12,540 bases of DNA from Dehalococcoidia bacterium UBA1141 (GTDB lineage: Bacteria > Chloroflexota > Dehalococcoidia > Lucifugimonadales > UBA3495), in the NCBI GenBank assembly GCA_002311385.1, contig DCAE01000083.1, positions 1-12,540 on the forward strand. The letters are read 5' to 3'. The number at the start of each line of letters is the position of its first letter. Positions within the stretch are counted from its first letter, which is position 1. The notes beneath the pieces are model-generated. The model did no database searches. It was not told where the DNA came from and worked only from the letters and a program-made list of their open reading frames with translations. Shown here piece by piece: positions 1-6,190 of the stretch. The position numbers and the translations under genes are program-made.

Positions 1-196
1 TATCGCTGAACGCCTACATCTTCCCGCCCACCCGCAGGTCGACCTCAGCTATGGGGGTGGTAAATGCGGCTTGAGCGCGCCACCATTGGCTCAGCATCTC
101 GGGTTCGGTCCATGCTTAGAAAACTAGCTCCCTGGGGGTGGCGAACCTGCGGGTGACATGCAGGGTAGTTTCAGAAACCGCTGGTATTTGGGTCAT
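1..196 (-). pseudogene. SRPBCC/AHSA1-like protein, nonsense-interrupted, partial
   Basis: The reading frame starts with ATG at 196 and begins MTQIPAVSETTLHVTRRFAT, followed by PRELVF, then TAA (116-118). It continues in the same frame as AWTEPEMLSQWWRAQAAFTT, then PIAEVDLRVGGKM, a TAG (14-16) and AFSD before leaving the window. The pattern 'RxFxAPRxLVFxAWTxPEhhxxWW' is typical of the AHSA1 / SRPBCC family (START-like ligand-binding fold), often encoded beside an ArsR regulator. Here the start overlaps the end of the ArsR frame by 4 bp (ATGA), so the two were translationally coupled. The two in-frame stops replace residues the family expects to be coding (each one substitution away from a sense codon such as GAA or TGG), with no frame change. 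I read this as a young pseudogene; assembly error or functional readthrough are less likely. The 3' part is outside the window. Confidence 0.72.
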
Positions 197-555
197 TTCG
201 TGCCATCCTCCTCTGGGTTTTGGTCGTTCTGTAATTTGTCCAAGTAAATTGCCAAGGAGTCCAGTTGCTGCTCCCAAAAGCGTTGGTAGCGGGAAATCCA
301 GTCCGAGGCTTCTTTCATTGGGCCCGCGTCCAACCGGCACCGCCGCACCCGGCCATTTTTTTCTTGGCTCAAAAGGCCTGCCCTCTCCTATACACGGAGA
401 TGTTTTGAAATAGCTGGCAATGATATGTTGTATGGCTCGGCCAGTTTGGTTACCGAGGACTCGCCGCCGGAAAGTTGTTCTAATATCCCCCGCCGGGTTG
501 CGTCGGCTAGTGCCCCGAAGGTCATATCCAGTTCACTACTTTGATATTTAACCAT
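193..555 (-). pseudogene. ArsR-family transcriptional regulator, interrupted by an amber codon
   Basis: From ATG 555 the product begins MVKYQSSELDMTFGALADAT and continues RRGILEQLSG, then a winged-helix HTH (LAEPYNISLPAISKHLRV) typical of ArsR/SdpR-type repressors. After 55 residues a TAG (388-390) stands where the family usually has Leu (TTG to TAG is one change). The frame then continues as ERAGLLSQEKNGRVRRCRLD and a helical C-terminus to TGA at 193-195, giving a normal family length of about 120 residues. An ATG at 573 is also in frame, but the MVKY start at 555 resembles the family better. There is no convincing Shine-Dalgarno. The gene is overlapped by the SRPBCC start (ATGA), and a large palindrome covers its start codon, fitting autoregulation. 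Truncation at residue 55 removes the recognition wing and probably kills DNA binding. Identity as ArsR-type is strong; pseudogene status is inferred from this stop together with two in its partner. Confidence 0.75.
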
Positions 556-569
556 ATGGTTAGATATCA
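542..569. promoter_or_regulatory. 28-bp operator palindrome over the ArsR start codon
   Basis: The two halves around the centre at 555/556 are complementary at 13 of 14 positions; the only mismatched pair is 548/563. The inner 14 bp (taaccatatggtta, 549-562) is a perfect palindrome. It covers the ArsR ATG (553-555) and reaches back into the likely -10 region. ArsR repressors bind such dyads as dimers, so this is most simply the autoregulatory operator of the ArsR/SRPBCC pair. The site is intact although both genes are broken. Confidence 0.7.
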
Positions 570-591
570 TCATTGAATGTCAGGATGTCAA
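561..591 (-). promoter_or_regulatory. Probable promoter of the ArsR/SRPBCC pair
   Basis: A perfect TTGACA lies on the minus strand at 586-591. Possible -10 boxes (TATCTA with a 19-bp spacer or ATATCT with 18 bp) fall within the operator palindrome, so a bound repressor would block polymerase. The -35 box is convincing and the -10 box is weak. The transcript would start at or very near the start codon, consistent with the lack of a Shine-Dalgarno sequence. Confidence 0.45.
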
Positions 592-638
592 GGTCTGATT
601 TTCGGGAGGCTTTATGGCGGTGGGGCAGGCTCCAAGGC

Positions 639-673
639 AGGCCAAGGGGGGAGGCCAAGGGGGGAGGCCGAGG
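639..673. repeat. Short G-rich tandem repeat (13-bp unit)
   Basis: The unit aggccaagggggg occurs twice in a row (639-651, 652-664) and is followed by a partial, diverged third copy (aggccgagg, 665-673). It lies in the non-coding stretch 574-937 between the ArsR promoter and the end of the loader gene. No function is apparent. Confidence 0.6.
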
Positions 674-792
674 CTGATACAGAATTAGGAACCCGAAACA
701 CTAGTGAAGTAGCAAAGAGATAGGACTGGATTTACCTAGGTCACTTTATGGAATTGGGCATGTAGCGGAATCACTGCCCCGCTAAATTGTGA

Positions 793-891
793 TTCGACAG
801 GCTCACCACGAACGGAGGTGCAGCCGTGAGCCGCCCAGCGGCAGATGATTGCGCCTAGCCGTTTAACGCCCGTTCGTCCTGGGTTGTCGAA
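793..891. repeat. Inverted pair of REP-like arms
   Basis: The left arm (793-815, begins ttcgaca and ends acgaacgg) and the right arm (870-891, begins ccgttcgt and ends tgtcgaa) are imperfect reverse complements, able to form a long interrupted stem around a 54-nt loop. The wording 'ttcgaca-(a/g)gctca-...-acgaacgg' resembles dispersed extragenic palindromes I have seen in many bacterial genomes; that resemblance is recalled, not searched. It lies directly downstream of the rplI-to-loader operon and may end or protect that transcript. The rest of 574-937 holds this element, the tandem repeats at 639-673 and 914-933, the ArsR promoter, and nothing else I can call. Confidence 0.55.
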
Positions 892-913
892 GGACCCATA
901 AGGATGCATTTTT

Positions 914-933
914 CGCGGGTAGACGCGGGTAGA
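914..933. repeat. Tandem 10-bp duplication
   Basis: cgcgggtaga is repeated exactly twice (914-923, 924-933), four bases before the loader stop codon complement (938-940). It sits at the edge of the REP-like region and may belong to the same dispersed element. Confidence 0.5.
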
Positions 934-937
934 GTCG

Positions 938-2404
938 CTAATTGCGAGTGGGGGTCGCCCTGTCACGGCGCTGGAACCGAGGCATAGTGGGCTGGGCAGA
1001 TCGGCGCTCCCGGCGCTGGTCCCGGTAGTTTGGGGCCGTTATAGGCTCCCAGTCCACCACCATACTGTCCACCAAGCGGGACGCGATGCGGGGCTTGGAC
1101 TGCTCTATCTCTTCCGTAGACAAAACCGTGGTGATTACGGTGGGGAGCCGGGCTTCGTGGCGGTGCACGATTATCTGATAGAGTTTGTCCTCTGCCCAAG
1201 GCGTGCTACTCTCGGCGCCTAAATCATCCAAGATTAGCAGGGGTGCCGTTTTGAGTTGTTCGAACAGCTCATCGTAGCCGATGGGGCTGTCAGGGCTGAA
1301 GGTTGATCTGAGGTGGTCCAACAAACTGGGCACGAAGGTGTAGAAAACGGGCCGGTCGCGGTCCATGCTCTTTCCGGCGATGGCCGCAGCCAAGTGAGTC
1401 TTACCACAGCCACTGGGTCCGGTGAGGAGGAGCCAACCTTCGGGGTCCGCCGCAAAGGTCTCGGCGGCCTGTTTGGCTTGCTGTAGCGATTCTTGGTCCT
1501 TCGAAGTGGAGTTGCGGCCTCCTCTTACGTCTAAGCTCTCAAAGGTCATCCGGCGGCGCATCTCGTCCGGCAGGTCGCCGATGCGGCGGGCCAAGCGTGT
1601 ATTGTACTGGCCCAATCGGACGACCTTGGAAAAGCCCTCGGCCGCCTCCAAGCGGGAGCGTAGACCTTCGTCCAAACGCTGCAGCGGCCCTCGGACGGTG
1701 ACCACCGTGGGCAAGGCAGCATTGAACCGGTGATTGAACACCTGGAAGAGTTTTTCTTGAGCCCATGGCGTGGCGCTGTGGGTGCCCATGTCGTCCAGCA
1801 CCAATACCGGCACATCTCGCACCTGTTCGAAGAGATCGTCGAAAGACACCGGGTTCTCCGGCGAATAGGCAGATCGGAGATGGTCAAGAAAATCGGCCAG
1901 CACGATAAAGAATGTGGTGTGGCCACGCTCGATGCAATGATTGGCGATAGCAGCGGCTAGATGGGTCTTACCGCTTCCGCTGGGGCCGGTGAAAGTTAAC
2001 CAACCCTTGGGTTTTTCCGCAAATTCCGTGGCGGCTGCCAAGGCTTGCTGAAAGAGTTGACGGCTGCCAGCGTCCGGCAAAGGACCATCAGGCTTGGTCG
2101 CATCAAATGTTATACGAGCCAAGGGTCCCAGGTTGCTGTACCGCAACAGCGCAGCGGCCCGGCCATCGGAGCCCGAAGATTGCTGACAACGGCACCGGAA
2201 CGCTTCGCCAAAGTCGGGGTGGCCCAACGGCACCAGCTTGCTGACCCAACCACTGCCATTGCAGTGCTCGCAGACCTCTTCATCGACTTCGGCAACTATG
2301 TCCCTAAAGAGTCCGTCACCGGGGAGACCGGCTCCAGCGCCGCTCGTAATCCGCGAGGTATTTTTGACGGTTATCCGTTTCAGGATTTCTCCCAGGCTTT
2401 CCAT
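938..2404 (-). CDS. DnaC-type helicase loader with two tandem AAA+ domains
   Basis: This 488-residue protein has an N-terminal Cys cluster (C45, C48, C71, C73; pattern CEHC...CRC) suggesting a zinc-binding knuckle. It is followed by two copies of a DnaC/DnaA-like AAA+ ATPase domain. Copy 1 has Walker A GPSGSGKTH (140-148) and Walker B VLVLDD (200-205), with an RSRL arginine at 251. Copy 2 has Walker A GPSGCGKT (329-336) and Walker B LLILDD (389-394), with an ASRL arginine at 443. Over about 103 positions the two copies are roughly half identical by hand alignment. Both keep the ATP-binding motifs, so both may hydrolyse ATP. Known DnaC/DnaI loaders have one AAA+ domain, so the duplication is unusual. 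The place behind dnaB and a DnaD-like gene indicates a role in loading the replicative helicase (inference). The ATG at 2404 has an upstream AAGGGAAAG; no ATG, GTG or TTG occurs in frame between it and the Cys cluster, so the 89-bp overlap with the upstream gene seems real. The C-terminus is basic (RRERR, RRDR). Confidence 0.85.
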   Translation of the reverse strand: MESLGEILKRITVKNTSRITSGAGAGLPGDGLFRDIVAEVDEEVCEHCNGSGWVSKLVPLGHPDFGEAFRCRCQQSSGSDGRAAALLRYSNLGPLARITFDATKPDGPLPDAGSRQLFQQALAAATEFAEKPKGWLTFTGPSGSGKTHLAAAIANHCIERGHTTFFIVLADFLDHLRSAYSPENPVSFDDLFEQVRDVPVLVLDDMGTHSATPWAQEKLFQVFNHRFNAALPTVVTVRGPLQRLDEGLRSRLEAAEGFSKVVRLGQYNTRLARRIGDLPDEMRRRMTFESLDVRGGRNSTSKDQESLQQAKQAAETFAADPEGWLLLTGPSGCGKTHLAAAIAGKSMDRDRPVFYTFVPSLLDHLRSTFSPDSPIGYDELFEQLKTAPLLILDDLGAESSTPWAEDKLYQIIVHRHEARLPTVITTVLSTEEIEQSKPRIASRLVDSMVVDWEPITAPNYRDQRRERRSAQPTMPRFQRRDRATPTRN

Positions 2405-3146
2405 CGTCTTTCCCTTCGGCCGCCCACCGCCGCAATATTCCGGCTATGTAACGCCAACTCCTCTTGTTCTCAGATACCGCAATCTTAAATGCTTGAAAGA
2501 TCCACGCTTGGGGATACCGGTCCTCGGCCTCCATCAGCTCCTGTGAAATCAGGGGTGAAAGTACTCCCACATTGTCCTCGTACAGGGCAAATATGCCGGG
2601 TTTCTCCTCCGGCAATTCGTCAGAACGCTGGTCGTAAAGTTCATCCGGAGCAAGGGAATCCGTGCCTGCGCGTCTTTGTGGCGTATTGGAGTCTTGGCGC
2701 ATCAGGGCCAATGCCGCCCGCCCGGAATCTGTATTTAATAGATAGACCGCCTCATCCCCTTCCTCGCCACCGGACCCGTGGAACAGAAAAGTCCCCCTGG
2801 CCACCGCCAACGCCAATCCACGGCGTATTTCCTGCTTTGCATCGCCTGAGCCCTTGAGCCCGCGTAAGAGGGCGGTGTCGCTCAGAAACTCTCCTAAATG
2901 GACTAGGTGAGGTTGGTTTCGCTTCCGGTGGAGCAACCACAGTCCCCGAAGCGTGACTTTGAGCTCTGCTAGGTCTTGGATTTGCTCCAACAAAGGCCCG
3001 AACAGGGCGTTCGGCACAGGAGTATACAAAGTGCTTTTTTGGAAGCCGGAGAACTTCCCACCGGTAGCATTTTTATCGCTGGAATTCCCGTCGCCGGAAT
3101 ATTCTCCGCTGGAAAAATCGCCACCGGAAATTCTTGAGGAAGTCAT
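2316..3146 (-). CDS. DnaD/DnaB-like replication initiation protein
   Basis: 276 residues. Residues 1-36 are a Ser/Gly-rich low-complexity tail. Residues about 38-150 (TPVPNALFGPLLEQI, then ELKVTLRGLWLL) look like the winged-helix N-terminal domain of DnaD-family proteins. Residues about 184-243 carry the DnaD C-terminal domain with the diagnostic 'Y-I-x-x-I-L-x-x-W' (SWRYIAGILRRW), followed by a basic tail ending DNRQKYLADYERRW. DnaD-type proteins remodel DNA and help deliver helicase during primosome assembly. The position between dnaB and a DnaC-like loader supports that role here. The ATG at 3146 lacks a clear Shine-Dalgarno (a ggggagggg run sits about 35 nt upstream). The frame is open upstream to a TGA, with no better start codon seen. 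The 3' end overlaps the loader gene by 89 bp in another frame. Confidence 0.8.
   Translation of the reverse strand: MTSSRISGGDFSSGEYSGDGNSSDKNATGGKFSGFQKSTLYTPVPNALFGPLLEQIQDLAELKVTLRGLWLLHRKRNQPHLVHLGEFLSDTALLRGLKGSGDAKQEIRRGLALAVARGTFLFHGSGGEEGDEAVYLLNTDSGRAALALMRQDSNTPQRRAGTDSLAPDELYDQRSDELPEEKPGIFALYEDNVGVLSPLISQELMEAEDRYPQAWIFQAFKIAVSENKRSWRYIAGILRRWAAEGKDDGKPGRNPETDNRQKYLADYERRWSRSPR
3054..3128 (-). repeat. Degenerate 15-bp (five-residue) tandem repeat within the DnaD-like gene
   Basis: Residues 7-31 fall into five five-residue units: SGGDF, SSGEY, SGDGN, SSDKN, ATGGK. At DNA level the first four begin tcc-(g/a)g, each 15 bp long. This looks like past slippage that built a flexible Ser/Gly/Asp/Asn tail ahead of the folded domain. 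Confidence 0.6.
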
Positions 3147-3241
3147 GTTGAGAAAATTCCCATTTATCCGTTCGTCCCCTCCCCTCAGTAATTCTCACCT
3201 CGTCAGAAATTTCTCATCGATCAACTTGGCATCCCGTAGGG

Positions 3242-4603
3242 TCACACATCGTCAACCTCCAGGGCATCGAAGCGGACCAAGCTGTCCCTGAAGCGCATCT
3301 TCACACTACCAGTCGGCCCGTGACGGTGTTTGGCGACGATTATCTCGGCCAGATTCTTGGGATAATCGCGGTTGGGAAATTGTTGTTCCCATGATTCTTC
3401 GGTGTAATACAGGTCTTCCCTATGGATGAACATGACTATGTCCGCATCCTGCTCAATGCTTCCGCTGTCTCTTAGGTCGGATAGCATAGGCCGGTGGTCG
3501 GACCGGCCTTCCACCGCACGGCTCAACTGGGAGCAGGTCAACACAGGAACCTTTAGCTCCCTGGCCATGCCTTTCACCGAGCGGGAAATCTCACTCATTT
3601 CCTGCACCCGGTTATCGCTTCGGCCTCCCCTACCCTGTATCAATTGCAGGTAATCAACCACCAGCAGGTCCAATCCGTGTTCCAGTGAAAGGCGGCGGGC
3701 CTTGCTGCGCATCTCCACCATTCCCTGAAAGGGCGTGTCGTCGATGAACACCTTTAGTTCCGACAGACGGCCGATGGAGTCGGTGATTCGCTGCTCTTCG
3801 GCATCGGTGGTCAGATTTAAACGCAACCGGTGGGCGTCTATCCCGGCATCGGAAGAAAGGATGCGGAGCGCAAGCTGCTCTCGGCTCATTTCCAAACTGA
3901 ATATGGCGGCCACGGAACCGTTTTGGGCTGCGTTTAGGCAGATATTTACCGCCAAAGCGCTTTTCCCCAAAGCGGGCCGGGCACCCAAGATAATCATGTC
4001 GGAGCGCTGTAAACCGCCCAACAATAGGTCCAGGTTGTTGTAACCGGTCATGACCGGCGCACCTTCCAGTGCCAATGGTTCGGCCAAGGCAGCCCGGTCT
4101 TCCAGGTATTGGTCGTAAATCTGTCTTAGGCCGATGAAGCCCCGGTCCGACTGGCCGGTGCGCACTTGGAACAACACATCTTCCGCTTGGCGGAGGGTGT
4201 TCTCAACATCTTCGGTGTCTTCGTACCCGATGGCCGATATCCGGGAGGCGGCATCAATCAGCCGTCTCATGGCAGATGTCCGGACCACGGCTTGGGCGTA
4301 ATACTCGGAGTTTGCCGAAGTAGGAGTGATGGACACCAAATGGCTCAGGTAAGCCATTCCGCCCACCGATTCCAACTGGTTGTTGCGGCCCAGTTCCCTG
4401 GCCAGAGTTACCTGGTCAATGGCCTCATTGCGTTGGAACAGAGAAACGCAGGCTGCGAAGCAAATCTGGTTCTTCTCTCGGTAGAAGTCCTCGGGTTTGA
4501 CCATATGGCCAACTCGAAGGATGGAGTCCCCGTCAATCAGTAGTGACCCTATTACCGATTCTTCGGCGTCTAGGTCATGGGGAAGCAGACGCTCCGCATA
4601 CAT
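3242..4603 (-). CDS. dnaB: Replicative DNA helicase DnaB
   Basis: 453 residues, normal length for DnaB, the hexameric 5'-to-3' helicase of the replication fork. The N-terminal collar domain (about 5-110, LLPHDLDAEESVIGSLL) is followed by a linker and a RecA-like C-terminal domain. The latter has Walker A GARPALGKS (207-215), IFSLEMS (234-240), Walker B LLVVDYLQL (313-321), the CSQLSRAVEGR segment (357-367), SDLRDSGSIEQDADIV (375-390) and an arginine-finger region with KHRHGPTG (425-432). The Walker A has Leu and Ser where many DnaBs have Met and Thr, a conservative change. The ATG at 4603 is 3 bp beyond the rplI stop, and an AGAGG lies immediately before it, so coupled translation from rplI is likely. 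No intein is present. Confidence 0.97.
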   Translation of the reverse strand: MYAERLLPHDLDAEESVIGSLLIDGDSILRVGHMVKPEDFYREKNQICFAACVSLFQRNEAIDQVTLARELGRNNQLESVGGMAYLSHLVSITPTSANSEYYAQAVVRTSAMRRLIDAASRISAIGYEDTEDVENTLRQAEDVLFQVRTGQSDRGFIGLRQIYDQYLEDRAALAEPLALEGAPVMTGYNNLDLLLGGLQRSDMIILGARPALGKSALAVNICLNAAQNGSVAAIFSLEMSREQLALRILSSDAGIDAHRLRLNLTTDAEEQRITDSIGRLSELKVFIDDTPFQGMVEMRSKARRLSLEHGLDLLVVDYLQLIQGRGGRSDNRVQEMSEISRSVKGMARELKVPVLTCSQLSRAVEGRSDHRPMLSDLRDSGSIEQDADIVMFIHREDLYYTEESWEQQFPNRDYPKNLAEIIVAKHRHGPTGSVKMRFRDSLVRFDALEVDDV

Positions 4604-4606
4604 CCT

Positions 4607-5056
4607 CTACTCTTCAACCTCCGCCACTATGTGTATGGTAGCCTCGATATCATTGGCCCACTTCAACACGATGTCGTATTCGCCGGGTTCCCGAATGGGC
4701 TCACCTGACTCCATCAATCGCCGATCTATTTCCCGGCCCACGTTCGTGCTTAACTGGGTAGCAATCTGAGCACTGGTTATTGCTCCGTAGTACCTACCGG
4801 TGGGAGTTACCCTGGCCATGACGTTGACGCTGGTGCCATCCAACGCTTTGGCCAGTTCTTCCAGGACCTCGGTTTCCCGAATGCGGGTCTCGTCTCCGGC
4901 GGCTTTAATCTTATGGAGGCGCTTTAGCACTTCCGGCGTGGCCATCTGCGCCAGCCCTTGGGGGATGAGGTAGTTGCGGGCGAATCCGTCGGCCACCCGG
5001 CGCACTTCTCCTGCTCGGGCTTGATTGGGCACATCTTGAATGAATATGACTTCCAT
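4607..5056 (-). CDS. rplI: 50S ribosomal protein bL9
   Basis: 149 residues, the usual bL9 length. It begins MEVIFIQDVPNQARAGEVRR, and the family signature continues VADGFARNYLIPQGLA (about 21-36), followed by a Lys/Arg-rich connecting helix and a C-terminal domain (VTPTGRYYGAITSAQIA). bL9 binds 23S rRNA near the L1 stalk. The ATG at 5056 has AAAGGA 8 nt upstream. It is the first gene of the operon rplI-dnaB-DnaD-like-loader. The usual bacterial neighbours rpsF, ssb and rpsR are not in this stretch, because the upstream side is a divergent region. Confidence 0.97.
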   Translation of the reverse strand: MEVIFIQDVPNQARAGEVRRVADGFARNYLIPQGLAQMATPEVLKRLHKIKAAGDETRIRETEVLEELAKALDGTSVNVMARVTPTGRYYGAITSAQIATQLSTNVGREIDRRLMESGEPIREPGEYDIVLKWANDIEATIHIVAEVEE

Positions 5057-5161
5057 AACAGGTTCCTTTCGCAGCGCATCGCCTTTTCGGCAGTTGGTTT
5101 CTGGGCGCTTCTATCTGATTTTTGTTCCTACCGCAATCTTGCAAGGAACAAATCATCATTC

Positions 5162-5167
5162 ATTATA
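5162..5167 (-). promoter_or_regulatory. TATAAT box, candidate -10 for rplI operon
   Basis: A perfect TATAAT reads on the minus strand about 105 bp upstream of rplI. Because the site is attataat, a second TATAAT reads on the plus strand at 5164-5169, with TTGCAA (5139-5144) 19 bp before it. The box could therefore serve either direction, including tenA. No good -35 is seen for the minus-strand reading, so this is only a candidate. Confidence 0.3.
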
Positions 5168-5284
5168 ATGGCTATAACGTTTTGCCGGTAGCAGCCATCG
5201 CCATGAGGCTAATCAAGTTAAACTCGGGCAACGGCCGCTAATCCCCACTTCACTGCATCAGAGACGCCGGCACGCCAACGCAGA

Positions 5285-5461
5285 CTACGAAAATACTTCC
5301 TCGTACCATGCCTCTGTCAAGGTGGAAAGCACCGAGTTTTCATTTTTATAGGCACGGGCTTTGCAATAATCTGCCTCAGCTAGAATCATGATTGCCTCGG
5401 CATCCGTGATTTCATATCTGAGGGCGCAATTGACTGGGGCCTGTTGCCTACCTAAAATCAA
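5285..5461 (-). CDS. Small coding-like ORF, unknown function (possible gene remnant)
   Basis: From a TTG at 5461 the frame encodes 58 residues, including RYEITDAEAIMILAEADYCK, and ends AWYEEVFS before a TAG (5285-5287). The composition is very protein-like: acidic, Ala-rich, probably alpha-helical with aromatic residues. The frame is open upstream of the TTG for only about six more codons before a TGA. No good Shine-Dalgarno precedes the TTG; an internal ATG at 5389 has gagg five bases upstream and would give 34 residues. I do not recognise the family. It occupies the region that would be the N-terminus of tenA if tenA began at 5388, and so argues for a later tenA start. It could be a genuine short gene or the 3' remnant of a longer one. 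Confidence 0.4.
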   Translation of the reverse strand: MILGRQQAPVNCALRYEITDAEAIMILAEADYCKARAYKNENSVLSTLTEAWYEEVFS

Positions 5462-5513
5462 CCGAGGACAAGCCTTAAAACTCCTTCAGGCATGGAGACA
5501 GTCGAGATTAATC

Positions 5514-6182
5514 TTGGGTTTTTCTGAAGATATAGAAAGAAAGGCGCTGCCCATCCGGCAAGCGATTCTGGCCCACCCCTTTATCGTCGGAGTGGGAAAC
5601 GGTTCTTTGCCCTTGGAGAATTTCAAGCATTATGTGAAGCAGGACTACGTCTACTTGATTGAATATGCGCGGGTACTGGCGTTGGCCTCGGCCAAATCGC
5701 CGGACTTGCAAGCTATGGGCTGGTTTGCCGGTCTGCTGGATGAGACGCTGAACACCGAGATGGAACTGCACCGCCGCTACTGCGCTGAGTTCGGTATCAC
5801 CCGGCAAGACCTGGACGCAACCACCCCCGCTCCCACCACAGTGGCATATACCAGCTATTTGTTAAGGATTGCATACCAAGGAACCTTTCCGGAGCTGGTG
5901 GCTGCTCTGATGCCCTGTCAGTGGGGTTATTGGGAGATTGGCGCCCATCTGGCAGCCTTGGGAGAGCCGGAACATGCTCCGCTGTACGGCCAGTGGATTC
6001 GGATGTACTCTTCCCCCGAATTTGCCGAGCTGGCCCGGTCCATTCGCTCCTTGGCCGACGGTGTCGCCGAAGAGCCGGCTAAGGGCCAAATCGCCAAGAT
6101 GCAAGATGCTTACCTGACCAGCATCCGTTTTGAGTTGGGCTTTTGGGACATGGCGCAAAACCTGGAAGGTTGGAAAATCTAG
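5514..6182 (+). CDS. tenA: TenA-family aminopyrimidine aminohydrolase / thiaminase II
   Basis: TenA hydrolyses aminopyrimidine breakdown products of thiamin for salvage, in the cytoplasm. Counting from the TTG at 5514 (start LGFSEDIERK) gives 222 residues, close to the family's usual length. The active-site residues then fall on the Bacillus subtilis TenA numbering as I recall it: D44 and Y47 (QDYVYL), Y112, catalytic C135 and Y139 (PCQWGYWE), with a Glu at 207 (RFELGFWDMA). Typical segments AILAHPF and TEMELHRRY are present. An in-frame ATG at 5388 would add 42 residues with no TenA resemblance that overlap a coding-like minus-strand ORF, so I prefer TTG despite a weak upstream GAG. An ATG at 5492 in another frame would join if one T of the run 5519-5523 were absent. 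No thiamin genes or TPP riboswitch are seen nearby, so salvage specificity is from family only. Confidence 0.85.
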   Translation: MGFSEDIERKALPIRQAILAHPFIVGVGNGSLPLENFKHYVKQDYVYLIEYARVLALASAKSPDLQAMGWFAGLLDETLNTEMELHRRYCAEFGITRQDLDATTPAPTTVAYTSYLLRIAYQGTFPELVAALMPCQWGYWEIGAHLAALGEPEHAPLYGQWIRMYSSPEFAELARSIRSLADGVAEEPAKGQIAKMQDAYLTSIRFELGFWDMAQNLEGWKI

Positions 6183-6190
6183 CGTATTTA

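Noticed and set aside
736..966. Minus-strand 76-residue ORF
   Set aside because: It runs through the REP-like arms and tandem repeats and overlaps the loader 3' end; the composition is not protein-like.
5388..5513. N-terminal 42-residue extension of tenA from ATG 5388
   Set aside because: No TenA resemblance, weak ribosome binding site, and catalytic residue numbering fits the TTG at 5514.
5388..5513. TPP riboswitch upstream of tenA
   Set aside because: A ctgagg occurs but the conserved THI-box segments are absent on inspection.
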